Assembly: GCA_900618065.1 (NCBI GenBank)
Contig: UYIL01000003.1
Location: forward strand, 2,046,001-2,110,000
Direction of reading: 5' to 3'
DNA from: Streptococcus thermophilus
GTDB lineage: Bacteria > Actinomycetota > Actinomycetes > Mycobacteriales > Mycobacteriaceae
DNA: 64,000 bases
In this document: positions 30,382 through 38,890 of the stretch, in pieces
Layout: every line of letters begins with the position of its first letter
Numbering within the stretch: position 1 is the stretch's first letter
Notes under the pieces: model-generated
The model's database searches: none
The model's input: the letters and a program-made list of their open reading frames with translations, nothing else
Told to the model about the DNA's origin: nothing
Program-made: the position numbers and the translations under genes

Positions 30382-31167
30382 GTGCGCGTAGCCCTATTTT
30401 CCACCTGCATCGGAGACGCCCTGTTCCCCGATGCCCACAAGGCCTCTGCCTTGGTTTTGTCTCGTCTCGGATGCGAGGTCGTGTTCCCGAAGGAGCAGTC
30501 CTGCTGCGGACAGATGCACATCAACACCGGGTACCAGAAGGAAGTGGTGCCCATCATTGAGAACTATGTCGACGCGTTCGCGGATGATTCGATCGATTAC
30601 GTGGTCACCCCGTCCGGCTCCTGCACTGGTGCCGTCCGCGAGCAGCACGTGCGCATCGCGGACCGTTACGGTTCCAAGGGGCTTGTCGACGGCGCAACGC
30701 GCGCTGCCAACAAGACCCTGGACCTCTCCGAATTCATCGTGGACGTTATGGGAACCACCGATGTTGGTGCCTTCTTCCCCCACCGTGTGACCTACCACTC
30801 CACCTGCCACTCGCGCCGCATGATCAAAGTCGGCAGCCGCCCGACGGATCTGTTGAAGAACGTCGAAGGCATCGACTTCGTCGAGCTGGACAACGTCGAG
30901 GAATGCTGCGGTTTCGGGGGCACCTTCGCGGTGAAAAACGCGGACACATCTGCGGCGATGGTCTCCGACAAGGTGCGCCACATTAAGGACACGGAGGCTG
31001 AGTACGTCACCGCCGGCGACTCGTCCTGCCTGATGAACATCGGCGGCGCCATGTCCCGCCAGCACACCGGCATTCGCGCGATCCACATTGCGGAGATTCT
31101 CGCGTCCACCCGCGAGCACCCGTGGACGCCGACGTCGGCTGCATACTCGAAGGAGAAGATGCTGTGA
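30382..31167 (+). CDS. lutA: Lactate utilization protein A (Fe-S oxidoreductase)
   Basis: Subunit of the LutABC complex that oxidises L-lactate to pyruvate. 261 residues. Two CCG-type cysteine-rich modules: SCCGQMH near residue 48 and ECCGFGGTF near residue 176, with further cysteines in SGSCTG and STCHSRR; these bind Fe-S clusters. GTG start with AAAGGAG eight bases upstream. Overlaps lutB by four bases (GTGA), so translationally coupled. Confidence 0.94.
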   Translation: MRVALFSTCIGDALFPDAHKASALVLSRLGCEVVFPKEQSCCGQMHINTGYQKEVVPIIENYVDAFADDSIDYVVTPSGSCTGAVREQHVRIADRYGSKGLVDGATRAANKTLDLSEFIVDVMGTTDVGAFFPHRVTYHSTCHSRRMIKVGSRPTDLLKNVEGIDFVELDNVEECCGFGGTFAVKNADTSAAMVSDKVRHIKDTEAEYVTAGDSSCLMNIGGAMSRQHTGIRAIHIAEILASTREHPWTPTSAAYSKEKML

Positions 31168-32768
31168 AGGTCTCACTTGGTAACCCCACCACCCCGCCGC
31201 ACGCCCCGCATGAGCCTGGCCACTTCCGCGAATACGACAAGTTCCAGAAGAACGCTAAGGACGAGCTGAACAACGCCACGCAGCGCCGGAACCTCCACCA
31301 CGCCACTACCCAGATCCGCCTCAAGCGCCAGGGTGTTGTTGACGAGCTGGATGACTGGCAGCAGCTGCGCGAGGCAGGCTCGACCATTAAACGCGACACC
31401 TTGGCACGCCTGCCCGAACTGTTAGAGCAGTTCGAGGAGAATGTGACCGCCCGCGGCGGCCACGTGCACTGGGCGCGCGACGCTCGCGAGGCCAACAAGA
31501 TTGTCGCCGACTTGGTCAAAGCCACCGGTGAAACTGAGGTGGTCAAGGTCAAGTCCATGGCCACTGGCGAGATCGCGTTGAACGAGGTGCTCGCTGAAGA
31601 CGGCATTCACGTCCAGGAGACGGACTTGGCGGAACTCATCGTCCAGTTGGGCGAGGACTTCCCCTCCCACATTGTCGTGCCGGCCATCCACCGCAACCGC
31701 GCCGAGATCCGCGACATCTTCACCGAGAAGATGCCCGGCGCACGCCAGGACCTCACCGAGGATCCTTCGGAGCTGGCGGACGCGGCACGGTCCTTCCTGC
31801 GCGACCAGTTCATGAAGGCCAAGGTAGCTATTTCCGGTTGCAACTTCGGCATTGCAGAGACCGGCTCGGTCTCCATCGTGGAGTCCGAGGGCAACGGCCG
31901 CATGTGTGTGACCCTGCCGGAGACTCTGATCACGGTAATGGGTGTCGAAAAGCTTCTGCCTTCCTTCGATGATCTCGGTGTGTTCATGCAGCTGCTCCCC
32001 CGCTCCTCGACTGGTGAGCGGATGAACCCGTACACCTCGATCTGGTCGGGCGTGACCGCCGACGACGGCCCGCAGGAGTTCCACATTGTCCTCATGGACA
32101 ACGGCCGCACTGCCGCGCTGTCCAACGAGATCGGCCGTGAGGCTTTGAAGTGCATCCGCTGTTCCGCATGCTTGAACGTGTGCCCGGTCTACGAGCGCGC
32201 TGGCGGCCACTCCTACGGTTCGGTCTACCCGGGTCCGATCGGCGCAATTCTCACCCCGCAGCTGGCGGGCATGGATTCGACGGATGACGTTACCGCGTCG
32301 CTGCCGTATGCGTCCTCGCTGTGCGGCCGCTGCGACGAGGTCTGCCCCGTTAAGATCCCGATCACCGATGTGCTGCTGGAGATGCGCCACCAGAAGGTGA
32401 AGAACCACCGTCCGCCAATCGAGGGTTCGATGTTTTCCTCCATCGGGTTTGTCATGGGCAACCAGAAGGTGTGGAACCTCGCGGTCCGCGCGGCTGCCGT
32501 TGGTCGGGTCCTCGGCGGTTTCAACGGTGTGATCGATTCGCTGCCGCTGTTCATGTCCGGCTGGTCCGACTACCGCGACACTGCGGTGCCGCCGAAGAAG
32601 TCCTTCCGCGAGTGGTTCGAGTCGGATGAGGCGCAACAGCTGCTCGCGGAAGCACGCGCTGAAGGCGCTGCCCGCAACACCGACCCGAACTCCGACACCG
32701 CCGCCGCTGACACTATCGACGATGACGCTTCGACCAACCAAGGGGAGGCCCGCCATGACGAGCGCTAA
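31164..32768 (+). CDS. lutB: Lactate utilization protein B (4Fe-4S ferredoxin-like)
   Basis: 534 residues. N-terminal LUD domain, then two 4Fe-4S motifs: CIRCSACLNVCPVY and CGRCDEVCPVKIP, and a C-terminal region with FRGF-like helices (SDYRDTAVPPKKSFREW). GTG start inside the lutA stop, with AAGGAG eight bases upstream; an in-frame ATG 42 bases earlier lies inside lutA and has no ribosome site. Tail is Ala/Asp-rich. Electron acceptor not visible. Confidence 0.94.
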   Translation: MKVSLGNPTTPPHAPHEPGHFREYDKFQKNAKDELNNATQRRNLHHATTQIRLKRQGVVDELDDWQQLREAGSTIKRDTLARLPELLEQFEENVTARGGHVHWARDAREANKIVADLVKATGETEVVKVKSMATGEIALNEVLAEDGIHVQETDLAELIVQLGEDFPSHIVVPAIHRNRAEIRDIFTEKMPGARQDLTEDPSELADAARSFLRDQFMKAKVAISGCNFGIAETGSVSIVESEGNGRMCVTLPETLITVMGVEKLLPSFDDLGVFMQLLPRSSTGERMNPYTSIWSGVTADDGPQEFHIVLMDNGRTAALSNEIGREALKCIRCSACLNVCPVYERAGGHSYGSVYPGPIGAILTPQLAGMDSTDDVTASLPYASSLCGRCDEVCPVKIPITDVLLEMRHQKVKNHRPPIEGSMFSSIGFVMGNQKVWNLAVRAAAVGRVLGGFNGVIDSLPLFMSGWSDYRDTAVPPKKSFREWFESDEAQQLLAEARAEGAARNTDPNSDTAAADTIDDDASTNQGEARHDER

Positions 32769-33402
32769 AGAGGAAATCCTCTCCCGCATCCGCGACGCGC
32801 AGAGGCTTGCCGACGCCCCGGCCAGCGTCGAGCACGCCCACGAGTACCGCACTGAGTCACCTCTAGACCGCGACGAGTTGCGCGACATGCTCGTCGACCG
32901 GCTCGTGGACTACAAGGCCGATGTGATCCAGTGCGCGGCAGAGGAGCTGCCGGACAAGCTCGTCGAGGTACTCCACGACCGCGAGTGCGCCGACGTGCGT
33001 TACGCGCCGGGCCTTGAGCGGTCGCTTTTCGCTAGCTTTTCCGGCACCGCCACAGCGGACGAGTCGTCTGTGGACCCGCGCACGCTTGGTGACGCAGATG
33101 CGGTGGTCACCAGCTCCGTCGTCTCTTCCGCACAGACCGGCACGATCGTGCTCCAGTCCGATGTCCTCGAGGACGGTGCCGGTGTCTGTGGGCGCCGCTC
33201 CCTCTCCCTGGTGCCCGACCGTCACTTGTGCATCGTGTCCATGGACACCGTGGTTTACGGTGTGCCCGAGATGTTCCGCAAGATTGACCCGTCCAAGCCG
33301 GCCACGCTCATTTCCGGCCCGTCGGCAACGTCCGATATTGAGCTGGTGCGTGTGGAAGGTGTTCACGGTCCGCGTGACCTGATCGTCTTCGTGGTGGATT
33401 AA
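32755..33402 (+). CDS. lutC: Lactate utilization protein C
   Basis: 215 residues, third LutABC subunit, LUD domain with DAVVTSSVVSSAQTGTIV and the C-terminal GPSATSDIELVRVEGVHGPRDL signature. ATG start overlapping the last 14 bases of lutB with GGGGAGG upstream. A strong terminator follows. Confidence 0.93.
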   Translation: MTSAKEEILSRIRDAQRLADAPASVEHAHEYRTESPLDRDELRDMLVDRLVDYKADVIQCAAEELPDKLVEVLHDRECADVRYAPGLERSLFASFSGTATADESSVDPRTLGDADAVVTSSVVSSAQTGTIVLQSDVLEDGAGVCGRRSLSLVPDRHLCIVSMDTVVYGVPEMFRKIDPSKPATLISGPSATSDIELVRVEGVHGPRDLIVFVVD

Positions 33403-33430
33403 AACCCGACTAACACGCAGGTCAAAACAC

Positions 33431-33472
33431 AAACCGGCCCGCCCCTTCCGAGTGGAAGGTGCGGGCCGGTTT
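33431..33472 (+). terminator. Rho-independent terminator after lutC
   Basis: Twelve-base perfect arms (AAACCGGCCCGC / GCGGGCCGGTTT) enclosing a second small hairpin (CCTTCC-GAGT-GGAAGG). T-run is short (GGTTTGC), so it may act in both directions. It closes the lctP-lutABC unit. Confidence 0.8.
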
Positions 33473-33568
33473 GCTGTCATTTTCCCGTGCCGCGCTTTTC
33501 TCGCGCGCACGATTTATTATGGGCGACGTAGTTCTGAAAAGGGTTCTTCTAACCTGGGAGGTATCGCA

Positions 33569-35185
33569 GTGTTCTCCGTGTTTTCCTTGAGGCGGATGGG
33601 GTCGGTTTTGACATCGGTCGCCATAGCCGCCTCCATGGTTGTCATCCCTGCGGCCGGAGCTCAGTCCGCACCGAAGATCACATGGGAAGACTGCCCAGCC
33701 ACCGTCGACGTCGCCGGTGCTCAGTGCGGCCGGATTGACGTTCCTATGCGCTACGACCAGCCGGCCGGCCGCAAGATCTCGCTCGGCTTCCTGCAGATCA
33801 AAGCGCAGCAGCCGGCATCGAAGCGCGGTGCGCTCTTCGGTAACCCGGGCGGCCCGGGCGGCGACGCGTACACCTACTTCGGATCTCAAGGTCTCGGTTT
33901 GAAGTGGCCGCAGGAGATCCGCAACGAGTGGGATTTGGTGGCCGTGCAGCCCCGCGGCTTGGCCCACTCCACTCCCCTGGAATGCCAGGACCCGGCGACC
34001 GGGCAGGATGCACTCGCGGCTGTCCGCGACCAGATTGAGACCGTCACCAACCTCGGTGGATACTACCGCCGCGTCTGCCAGACCGGCGGGCCGGGATATC
34101 CGGAATCCATCACCACGGAGAACAACGCGCGCGACTGGAACATGGTCCGCCAGGCCCTGGGATATGACACGATTTCCATCATGGGCCTGTCTTATGGCAC
34201 CTTCATCGGTTCTGTGTACGCGACGATGTACCCGGCTAACACCGACAAGATGGTCCTGGATTCCGCGATGGACCCGAACATGGCGTGGAACGACCTCTTG
34301 GCGTCCCAACAAGGTGGCTACGAGCAGGTACTGCACGAGTACTTCACCTGGGTGTCCATGAACAACGACAAGTACAAGATGGGTGACACCCCGCTCAAGG
34401 CCTACCAGTACTGGTCCCGCAAGATCGTCGCGGAAACCGGCACGAACCCAACGCTCGTTCCCCCGCCAGCGCGCGTGGGTGACCTGCCTCCGGGTCTTGA
34501 AAGCTCCGGCCAAACCGGCGCCGACATCATGACCGCCACCGGCAAGGCACGCGTCGAGGGCGAGAACGTGATCAACATGATTCTCAACCCGGGTGCGAAC
34601 CAGGCCAAATCCGGGTTGCTGAAGATGACCCGCGGGCTCATTCCGCAGCCGAACCAGTGGCACCTGCTGGCTACCGTGACCAACGGCACTGCGGAGCAAG
34701 GCGGTCAGGCCCCATCGCCGGCGGTTATTGAAGAGCTCGATCGCATCGAAAAGCACAACAAGCAGCTGCTGTCCGTCCAGACCTGCAACGAGAACATCAC
34801 CCCGCCGGACTACACGTTCATCCCGCAGGCCCTGTACACCAACTACATTTCCGGGGACATCTTCACTGCTGTCAACGCTATGTACAAGAGCGGGTTGATG
34901 TGCAACGGGGCTGCACCGGTCGTTGGACGCCCGCACCTCGACGGCTCCAAGCTGGCCGTGCGTCCCCTGCAAATCAACGCCACGCGCGACCCGCAAACTG
35001 TCTACGCCGGCCGCGGCACCCTGCACTCCACGATGGGCACGCAGTTGGTGACCGTGCACGGCCCGGGCCATGGACACGTGGCGTTCAGCAACCCCGTTGT
35101 TGATCGCCTCGTGGTGGATTACCTGCGCACCGGCCAGGCAACCACCCTCAACGCCCCCGGCTACTTCGAAGCACAAGGACAATAA
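33569..35185 (+). CDS. Secreted alpha/beta-hydrolase peptidase (tripeptidyl aminopeptidase-like)
   Basis: 538 residues from GTG with GGGAGG seven bases upstream. Sec signal peptide (about 1-34, positively charged then hydrophobic, ending PAAGAQSA). Alpha/beta-hydrolase core: oxyanion-hole GNPGGPGG (91-98), nucleophile Ser208 in GLSYGT, C-terminal TAP-like domain with the His in HGPGHGHVAFSN. Relatives remove tri- or dipeptides from N-termini outside the cell. Stop is one base before the next ATG, so coupled to the PfpI-like gene. Confidence 0.88.
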   Translation: MFSVFSLRRMGSVLTSVAIAASMVVIPAAGAQSAPKITWEDCPATVDVAGAQCGRIDVPMRYDQPAGRKISLGFLQIKAQQPASKRGALFGNPGGPGGDAYTYFGSQGLGLKWPQEIRNEWDLVAVQPRGLAHSTPLECQDPATGQDALAAVRDQIETVTNLGGYYRRVCQTGGPGYPESITTENNARDWNMVRQALGYDTISIMGLSYGTFIGSVYATMYPANTDKMVLDSAMDPNMAWNDLLASQQGGYEQVLHEYFTWVSMNNDKYKMGDTPLKAYQYWSRKIVAETGTNPTLVPPPARVGDLPPGLESSGQTGADIMTATGKARVEGENVINMILNPGANQAKSGLLKMTRGLIPQPNQWHLLATVTNGTAEQGGQAPSPAVIEELDRIEKHNKQLLSVQTCNENITPPDYTFIPQALYTNYISGDIFTAVNAMYKSGLMCNGAAPVVGRPHLDGSKLAVRPLQINATRDPQTVYAGRGTLHSTMGTQLVTVHGPGHGHVAFSNPVVDRLVVDYLRTGQATTLNAPGYFEAQGQ

Positions 35186-35186
35186 A

Positions 35187-35870
35187 ATGAAGTTTCTCGC
35201 ACTCTCGACCAGCGTCCACCGCTACCAGAGTTCCGGTATTCACACCGGCATGTGGCTCGGCGAATTCACGCACTTTTACGACGTGTTGACCAAGGCCGGC
35301 CACGAGGTCGACCTCGCCAGCGTCGACGGCGGCGCTGTCCCCATTGACCCGGTGAGCCTGAAAACCCCGGTGATCCAGATGGGCGGCACGAACAAGCGCT
35401 ACAAGGATCCGGAGTTCATGGCGCTTCTCGACGACACCCCCGCCATCACCGACGTCGACCTCGACACCTACGACGGGATCTACTTGATCGGCGGCCACGG
35501 CACGATGTTCGACTTCACTAACGAGGAAGTCTCCGCCGCTGTCGCCCACTTCGCCGACGCTGGCAAGATTGTCTCGGCTGTGTGCCACGGTCCGGTCGGT
35601 TTGCTCGACGTCACCCTCGCCGATGGTTCTTCGCTTCTCGACGGTCGCCGCGTCACCGGATACTCTTGGGCCGAAGAGAAACTGGCTCAGCGCACAGCCG
35701 AAGTCCCCTTCAGCCTCGAGGAGAAACTGAAGGAGCAAGCCGGTGAGTACACCACCGCGAAGCTGCCCATGACGAAGCACGTCGTCGTGGACGGCAAGCT
35801 GGTCACCGGGCAGAACCCGATGAGCGCAGCCGGCGTCGGCGAGGCCGTGCTGGAGCTGCTGGGCTCCTAG
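35187..35870 (+). CDS. DJ-1/PfpI family protein (Hsp31-like)
   Basis: 227 residues, type-1 glutamine amidotransferase-like fold. Nucleophile Cys133 in AVCHGPVGLL with His134 beside it, Glu26 in WLGEF near the N-terminus, GGHGTMFDF oxyanion loop: the set seen in Hsp31-type glyoxalase III/chaperones. ATG one base after the peptidase stop, with AAGGA upstream in the peptidase reading frame. Cellular role inferred only; deglycase, glyoxalase or chaperone activities are reported for relatives. Confidence 0.85.
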   Translation: MKFLALSTSVHRYQSSGIHTGMWLGEFTHFYDVLTKAGHEVDLASVDGGAVPIDPVSLKTPVIQMGGTNKRYKDPEFMALLDDTPAITDVDLDTYDGIYLIGGHGTMFDFTNEEVSAAVAHFADAGKIVSAVCHGPVGLLDVTLADGSSLLDGRRVTGYSWAEEKLAQRTAEVPFSLEEKLKEQAGEYTTAKLPMTKHVVVDGKLVTGQNPMSAAGVGEAVLELLGS

Positions 35871-35876
35871 ATCCGT

Positions 35877-36626
35877 CTACAGGCGGTCGAGGATCATGTC
35901 CAGTGTTTCCTCGGCCGCCTTGATGCTCTCGTCGGTGGGCTCATTGACGCTCAAGCTGACGAGGGTGCCATTCTTCTCGGCCACTGTGTTGTAGGTGGCC
36001 ATCTGCTCCATTTCGGAGTCGGTCCGCTGGATGACGGCGTAGCCCCCATCCGCATCTGCAGTGAAGGGGAGCTCCTCAGCCGCGACGCTCATTACACCTG
36101 CGGGCGACGTGAACGAGTAGTTTCCGCACTTTTCTAAGTTCGGCGTCGTTCTATCGCGCTCCGGATCCTTGGTCACGCTTAGGTCATAGGCAACCACTGC
36201 GAAACCGTCGGTTTGAACGTCACCCGCAGTGAAGGTCTCCGGCGAAACGTCCTCATCGTTGAAGTCGTCTTGGTTCCTCTGGAACTCCTCGCCGCACTCA
36301 GGGGGATCGAACTCGAACACATCCGCCGCTTGCATCTCCTTCATCACCTGGAGCAACTTCTCGATCTGCTCCGGTGATTGCGTGACCACCTGCTCACCCT
36401 TGTACGTGACGCCATCGAGCAACTGAGAAAAATCCTCCACCTCGGCCGTCTCAGACGTCTCAGTCGTCGTTTCCTCGGACGGGGCAGCTTCAGAAGTCTC
36501 CCCCTGGGCTTCCGTGGTCGGCGCTTCTGCATTGCCCTGCTCGTCCGAGCTACACCCGGCCACCAGCAGCAGCGTGGACGCGGCGACCGACGCCCCAATC
36601 GTTTTCAGTGTGCGTGATGTGAACAT
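35877..36626 (-). CDS. Lipoprotein of unknown function
   Basis: 249 residues from ATG with GAGGAAG six bases upstream; an in-frame start seven codons earlier has no ribosome site. Lipobox LLVAGC (Cys about 25) after a basic n-region, then a Thr/Glu/Ala-rich spacer (about 30-65) and a mature domain with one Cys pair candidate (PPECGEEF and EKCGNYSF). Ends six bases from the convergent PfpI-like stop. Family not recognised. Confidence 0.82.
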   Translation of the reverse strand: MFTSRTLKTIGASVAASTLLLVAGCSSDEQGNAEAPTTEAQGETSEAAPSEETTTETSETAEVEDFSQLLDGVTYKGEQVVTQSPEQIEKLLQVMKEMQAADVFEFDPPECGEEFQRNQDDFNDEDVSPETFTAGDVQTDGFAVVAYDLSVTKDPERDRTTPNLEKCGNYSFTSPAGVMSVAAEELPFTADADGGYAVIQRTDSEMEQMATYNTVAEKNGTLVSLSVNEPTDESIKAAEETLDMILDRL

Positions 36627-36685
36627 GGTGCTTCCTCTTCGTGTCATTGGATGTTCCTACAGCCCGGTTCAGTGGGTAGTACTCA

Positions 36686-36713
36686 AGCATAGAAGCGCGG
36701 CGGGACTTTGTAA
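36686..36713 (-). promoter_or_regulatory. Promoter of the lipoprotein gene with an overlapping palindrome
   Basis: Minus strand TTACAA (-35) and TATGCT (-10), 16 bases apart. The -35 overlaps an interrupted palindrome at 36709-36726 (TGTAAG-6-CTTACA), a plausible operator. Confidence 0.5.
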
Positions 36714-36758
36714 GGAAGTTCTTACATTACTAGGGCGCGCTAGCGTTGCTCGTCCCAC

Positions 36759-37460
36759 TTATCCGAGGAGGACGGCCAGCGTGGTGAGCTGGACCAACGC
36801 ATTGTTCGCAACGTGCGCAATCAAGCCGGCCCATAAAGTGCCGTGCCAGCGGGTGGCAAGGGCGCACCCGATGCCGAAGAACGTCGTGTACAGAATTGCC
36901 GGCGGGCTGACGTGGGCGAGACCGAAGAGCACCGAGCTGAGGATCACGCTCAGCGCAGCGGGCATGACCGTATCGAAGTACCCCATGAGAATCCGGTGAA
37001 AGACTAGCTCTTCCAGGAACGGTCCCACGATCAAGTAGGCCGCCAACGCGACAATGATGGGAAGAGCACGCCCGACACCAGCCTCTTCCATGGCCGACGT
37101 GCCCTCTGCGTTGTCCAGACCGAGCAGTGGCCCCAAAAATGCAGCTGCACTCCCAGAGCCGATGATGATGGCCGGCACCTGCCATAGAAGGTGCCAGCCG
37201 CGCCTGCCCAATGGGAGAAACCCCGTTTCGATCCCCCGGTTGCGCATGTAGCGCAGGAGCAACCAGGCTGGGAGACCCAACGCAATGACCATCATGAACG
37301 GCAGCGCGACAATCAGAACGCTTCTGCCGACTTGAAGTTTCCACAAACCGACGGCCTGCCCGATGAGCAGTGCGTACATCGAGAGGATGGCCGCGACCGC
37401 AACTAGGGCGTCTTTATCCCGCGGAGGAGCCAGTGTTTGCCAGGTCAGCGATTCTTTCAC
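36759..37460 (-). CDS. CPBP family intramembrane metalloprotease
   Basis: 233 residues, seven or eight membrane helices. Motif 1 EELVFHR (Glu150, Glu151, Arg156), motif 2 FGLAHV, motif 3 HVANNA: the zinc-site residues of the CPBP (Abi/Rce1) family. GTG start with AGGGGA seven bases upstream. Relatives serve in bacteriocin immunity or membrane-protein cleavage; the substrate is unknown here. Confidence 0.88.
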   Translation of the reverse strand: MKESLTWQTLAPPRDKDALVAVAAILSMYALLIGQAVGLWKLQVGRSVLIVALPFMMVIALGLPAWLLLRYMRNRGIETGFLPLGRRGWHLLWQVPAIIIGSGSAAAFLGPLLGLDNAEGTSAMEEAGVGRALPIIVALAAYLIVGPFLEELVFHRILMGYFDTVMPAALSVILSSVLFGLAHVSPPAILYTTFFGIGCALATRWHGTLWAGLIAHVANNALVQLTTLAVLLG

Positions 37461-37487
37461 GGAGAGTCCCCTTAGTTCGAACTGGCT

Positions 37488-37940
37488 TTACGACGCGTGC
37501 GCGACCTGCACCCCAGGCTTGCCGGTAGGAGCAGCGGGTCCCTGCAGCATCGCCATGAATAGCGCGGCGGTAACTACGAACAACCCCACTGGGATAAGAA
37601 ATACCAGCAGGTTGATCGTCGGCAGTTCCGTGCCGGCGGCCACTTCCTCCCAGGCGTAGAACGCGGTCGAGCTGAAGCCGAGCACAAGCAGAATCGCCCC
37701 GATGACACCGGTCCTCATGGCCGCGCCGTTGCCCCGTGAGATCTCGGGCCGAGTGGCTAGGAAGTACGTCAAGCCGATGATCCACAGCGTCGCTGCAGTG
37801 TTTCCCAGTGCCACAGCGCCCGAAGTGACGGCAGAACTGGACTCCTCCGGGTTACTGAGCGCAGGAACAGCGAGGACGGCTGCAACGGGAAAGACGATGG
37901 CGCCGACTAGCATGGCACCAAGGACAGCGGATTGCTTCAT
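37488..37940 (-). CDS. Small membrane protein of unknown function
   Basis: 150 residues from the ATG located six bases after a TATTAT box. Four membrane helices (near AVLGAMLVGAIVFPVAAVLAV, ALGNTAATLWIIGLTYFLA, TGVIGAILLVLGF, INLLVFLIPVGLFVVTAALFM). Ends 27 bases before the CPBP gene on the same strand, so possibly read together with it. No family recognised. Confidence 0.72.
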   Translation of the reverse strand: MKQSAVLGAMLVGAIVFPVAAVLAVPALSNPEESSSAVTSGAVALGNTAATLWIIGLTYFLATRPEISRGNGAAMRTGVIGAILLVLGFSSTAFYAWEEVAAGTELPTINLLVFLIPVGLFVVTAALFMAMLQGPAAPTGKPGVQVAHAS

Positions 37941-37946
37941 AAGCTG

Positions 37947-37952
37947 ATAATA
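37947..37952 (-). promoter_or_regulatory. -10 box TATTAT, leaderless start for the small membrane protein
   Basis: Minus strand TATTAT ends six bases before ATG. No ribosome site. Inference. Confidence 0.55.
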
Positions 37953-38076
37953 GCCCGTGAAGACTGTGATTTTACTGATGCTACGGCGTGTCTCTTGAAG
38001 CACATCGCCCCGGGACGATCGAGCGCTGACTTTTGAAGAACGCCGTCCATCTCGGGGCGGGAGAATGGTCGATAAG

Positions 38077-38610
38077 CTACTGCTTGATCGCGGAACCTTC
38101 GATCTCGATGCCGACCTTCTCGCTCAGCATCATGCCGCCGGAGTTCAACGGAGCCTGGAAGTCGATGCCAAACTCACTGCGGTTGATCGTGGTGCGGGCC
38201 TCGAAGCCGATGCGGGTGTTGCCGAACGGGTCCTCTTCCACACCGAACGTCTCAACCTCGAACGTGACGGGCTTAGTTGTTGCCTTAATGGTCATGTCGC
38301 CGGTGACGGTGCCGTTACCATTGGCGTCAACGTCGAAGTTGGTAGCGGTAAACGTCATCTCGGGGTACTGCTCGACCGCGAAGAAATCCTCGCCACGCAC
38401 GTGGGCGTCACGGTCCTCGTTGCGGGTATCGATGCTCGCCGTACGCACAGTGCCAGAGGCCGTGCTTGCCGACGGGTCCTCCGCCACGGTAATGGACGCT
38501 TCGTAATCAGTGAACTCGCCACGGACCTTCGTCACCATTGCGTGGCGCACGGTGAAGCCGATCGAAGAGTGGGCGGGGTCTAGCTTGTAAGTGCCGGTGA
38601 GTGTGCTCAT
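38077..38610 (-). CDS. YceI family lipid-binding protein
   Basis: 177 residues from ATG with AAAGGAG upstream (MSTLTGTYKLDPAHSSIGF). Lipocalin-like YceI fold, which binds polyisoprenoids in characterised relatives. Typical segments: HSSIGFTVRHAMVTKVRGEF, DFFAVEQYPEMTF, GDMTIKATTKPVTFEVE, FGIDFQAPLNSGGMMLSEKV. No signal peptide is seen, so a cytoplasmic variant. A palindrome in its promoter suggests regulation. Confidence 0.92.
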   Translation of the reverse strand: MSTLTGTYKLDPAHSSIGFTVRHAMVTKVRGEFTDYEASITVAEDPSASTASGTVRTASIDTRNEDRDAHVRGEDFFAVEQYPEMTFTATNFDVDANGNGTVTGDMTIKATTKPVTFEVETFGVEEDPFGNTRIGFEARTTINRSEFGIDFQAPLNSGGMMLSEKVGIEIEGSAIKQ

Positions 38611-38639
38611 GGGATCTCCTTTGGGAATGATGTTGACTC

Positions 38640-38655
38640 GTCCACTAAGTTGGAC
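38640..38655. promoter_or_regulatory. Palindromic operator candidate upstream of yceI-like gene
   Basis: GTCCACTAAGTTGGAC: perfect five-base arms (GTCCA/TGGAC on the minus strand) around six bases, with outer TTG and CGA. It lies 29 bases before the start codon in the presumed promoter. The shape is that of MarR/HxlR-type sites. Inference. Confidence 0.5.
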
Positions 38656-38890
38656 AAGGCCGACTGTAGACCCATGTGTAGCCGGCGGCAACGAACCTTT
38701 AGCAGCGAAACTTCATCGCGATATTCATAACGCATCTAACAGCGCGTTCACGAAAGCCCCACCGGACACTAGTGGCGCCGTCGAGCGTCGGTCATCTTCC
38801 TTCACTGGCCCCTCAAGTGGCCGGCCGCGAAGGTTGCCGCCCCCCACTGCGACCTAGCTTTCCACGTTTACTAGTTCTCTGAGTCTGGTT

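Noticed and set aside
31422..32888. 488-codon minus-strand frame over lutB
   Set aside because: Antisense shadow; lutB has both 4Fe-4S motifs and a coupled start.
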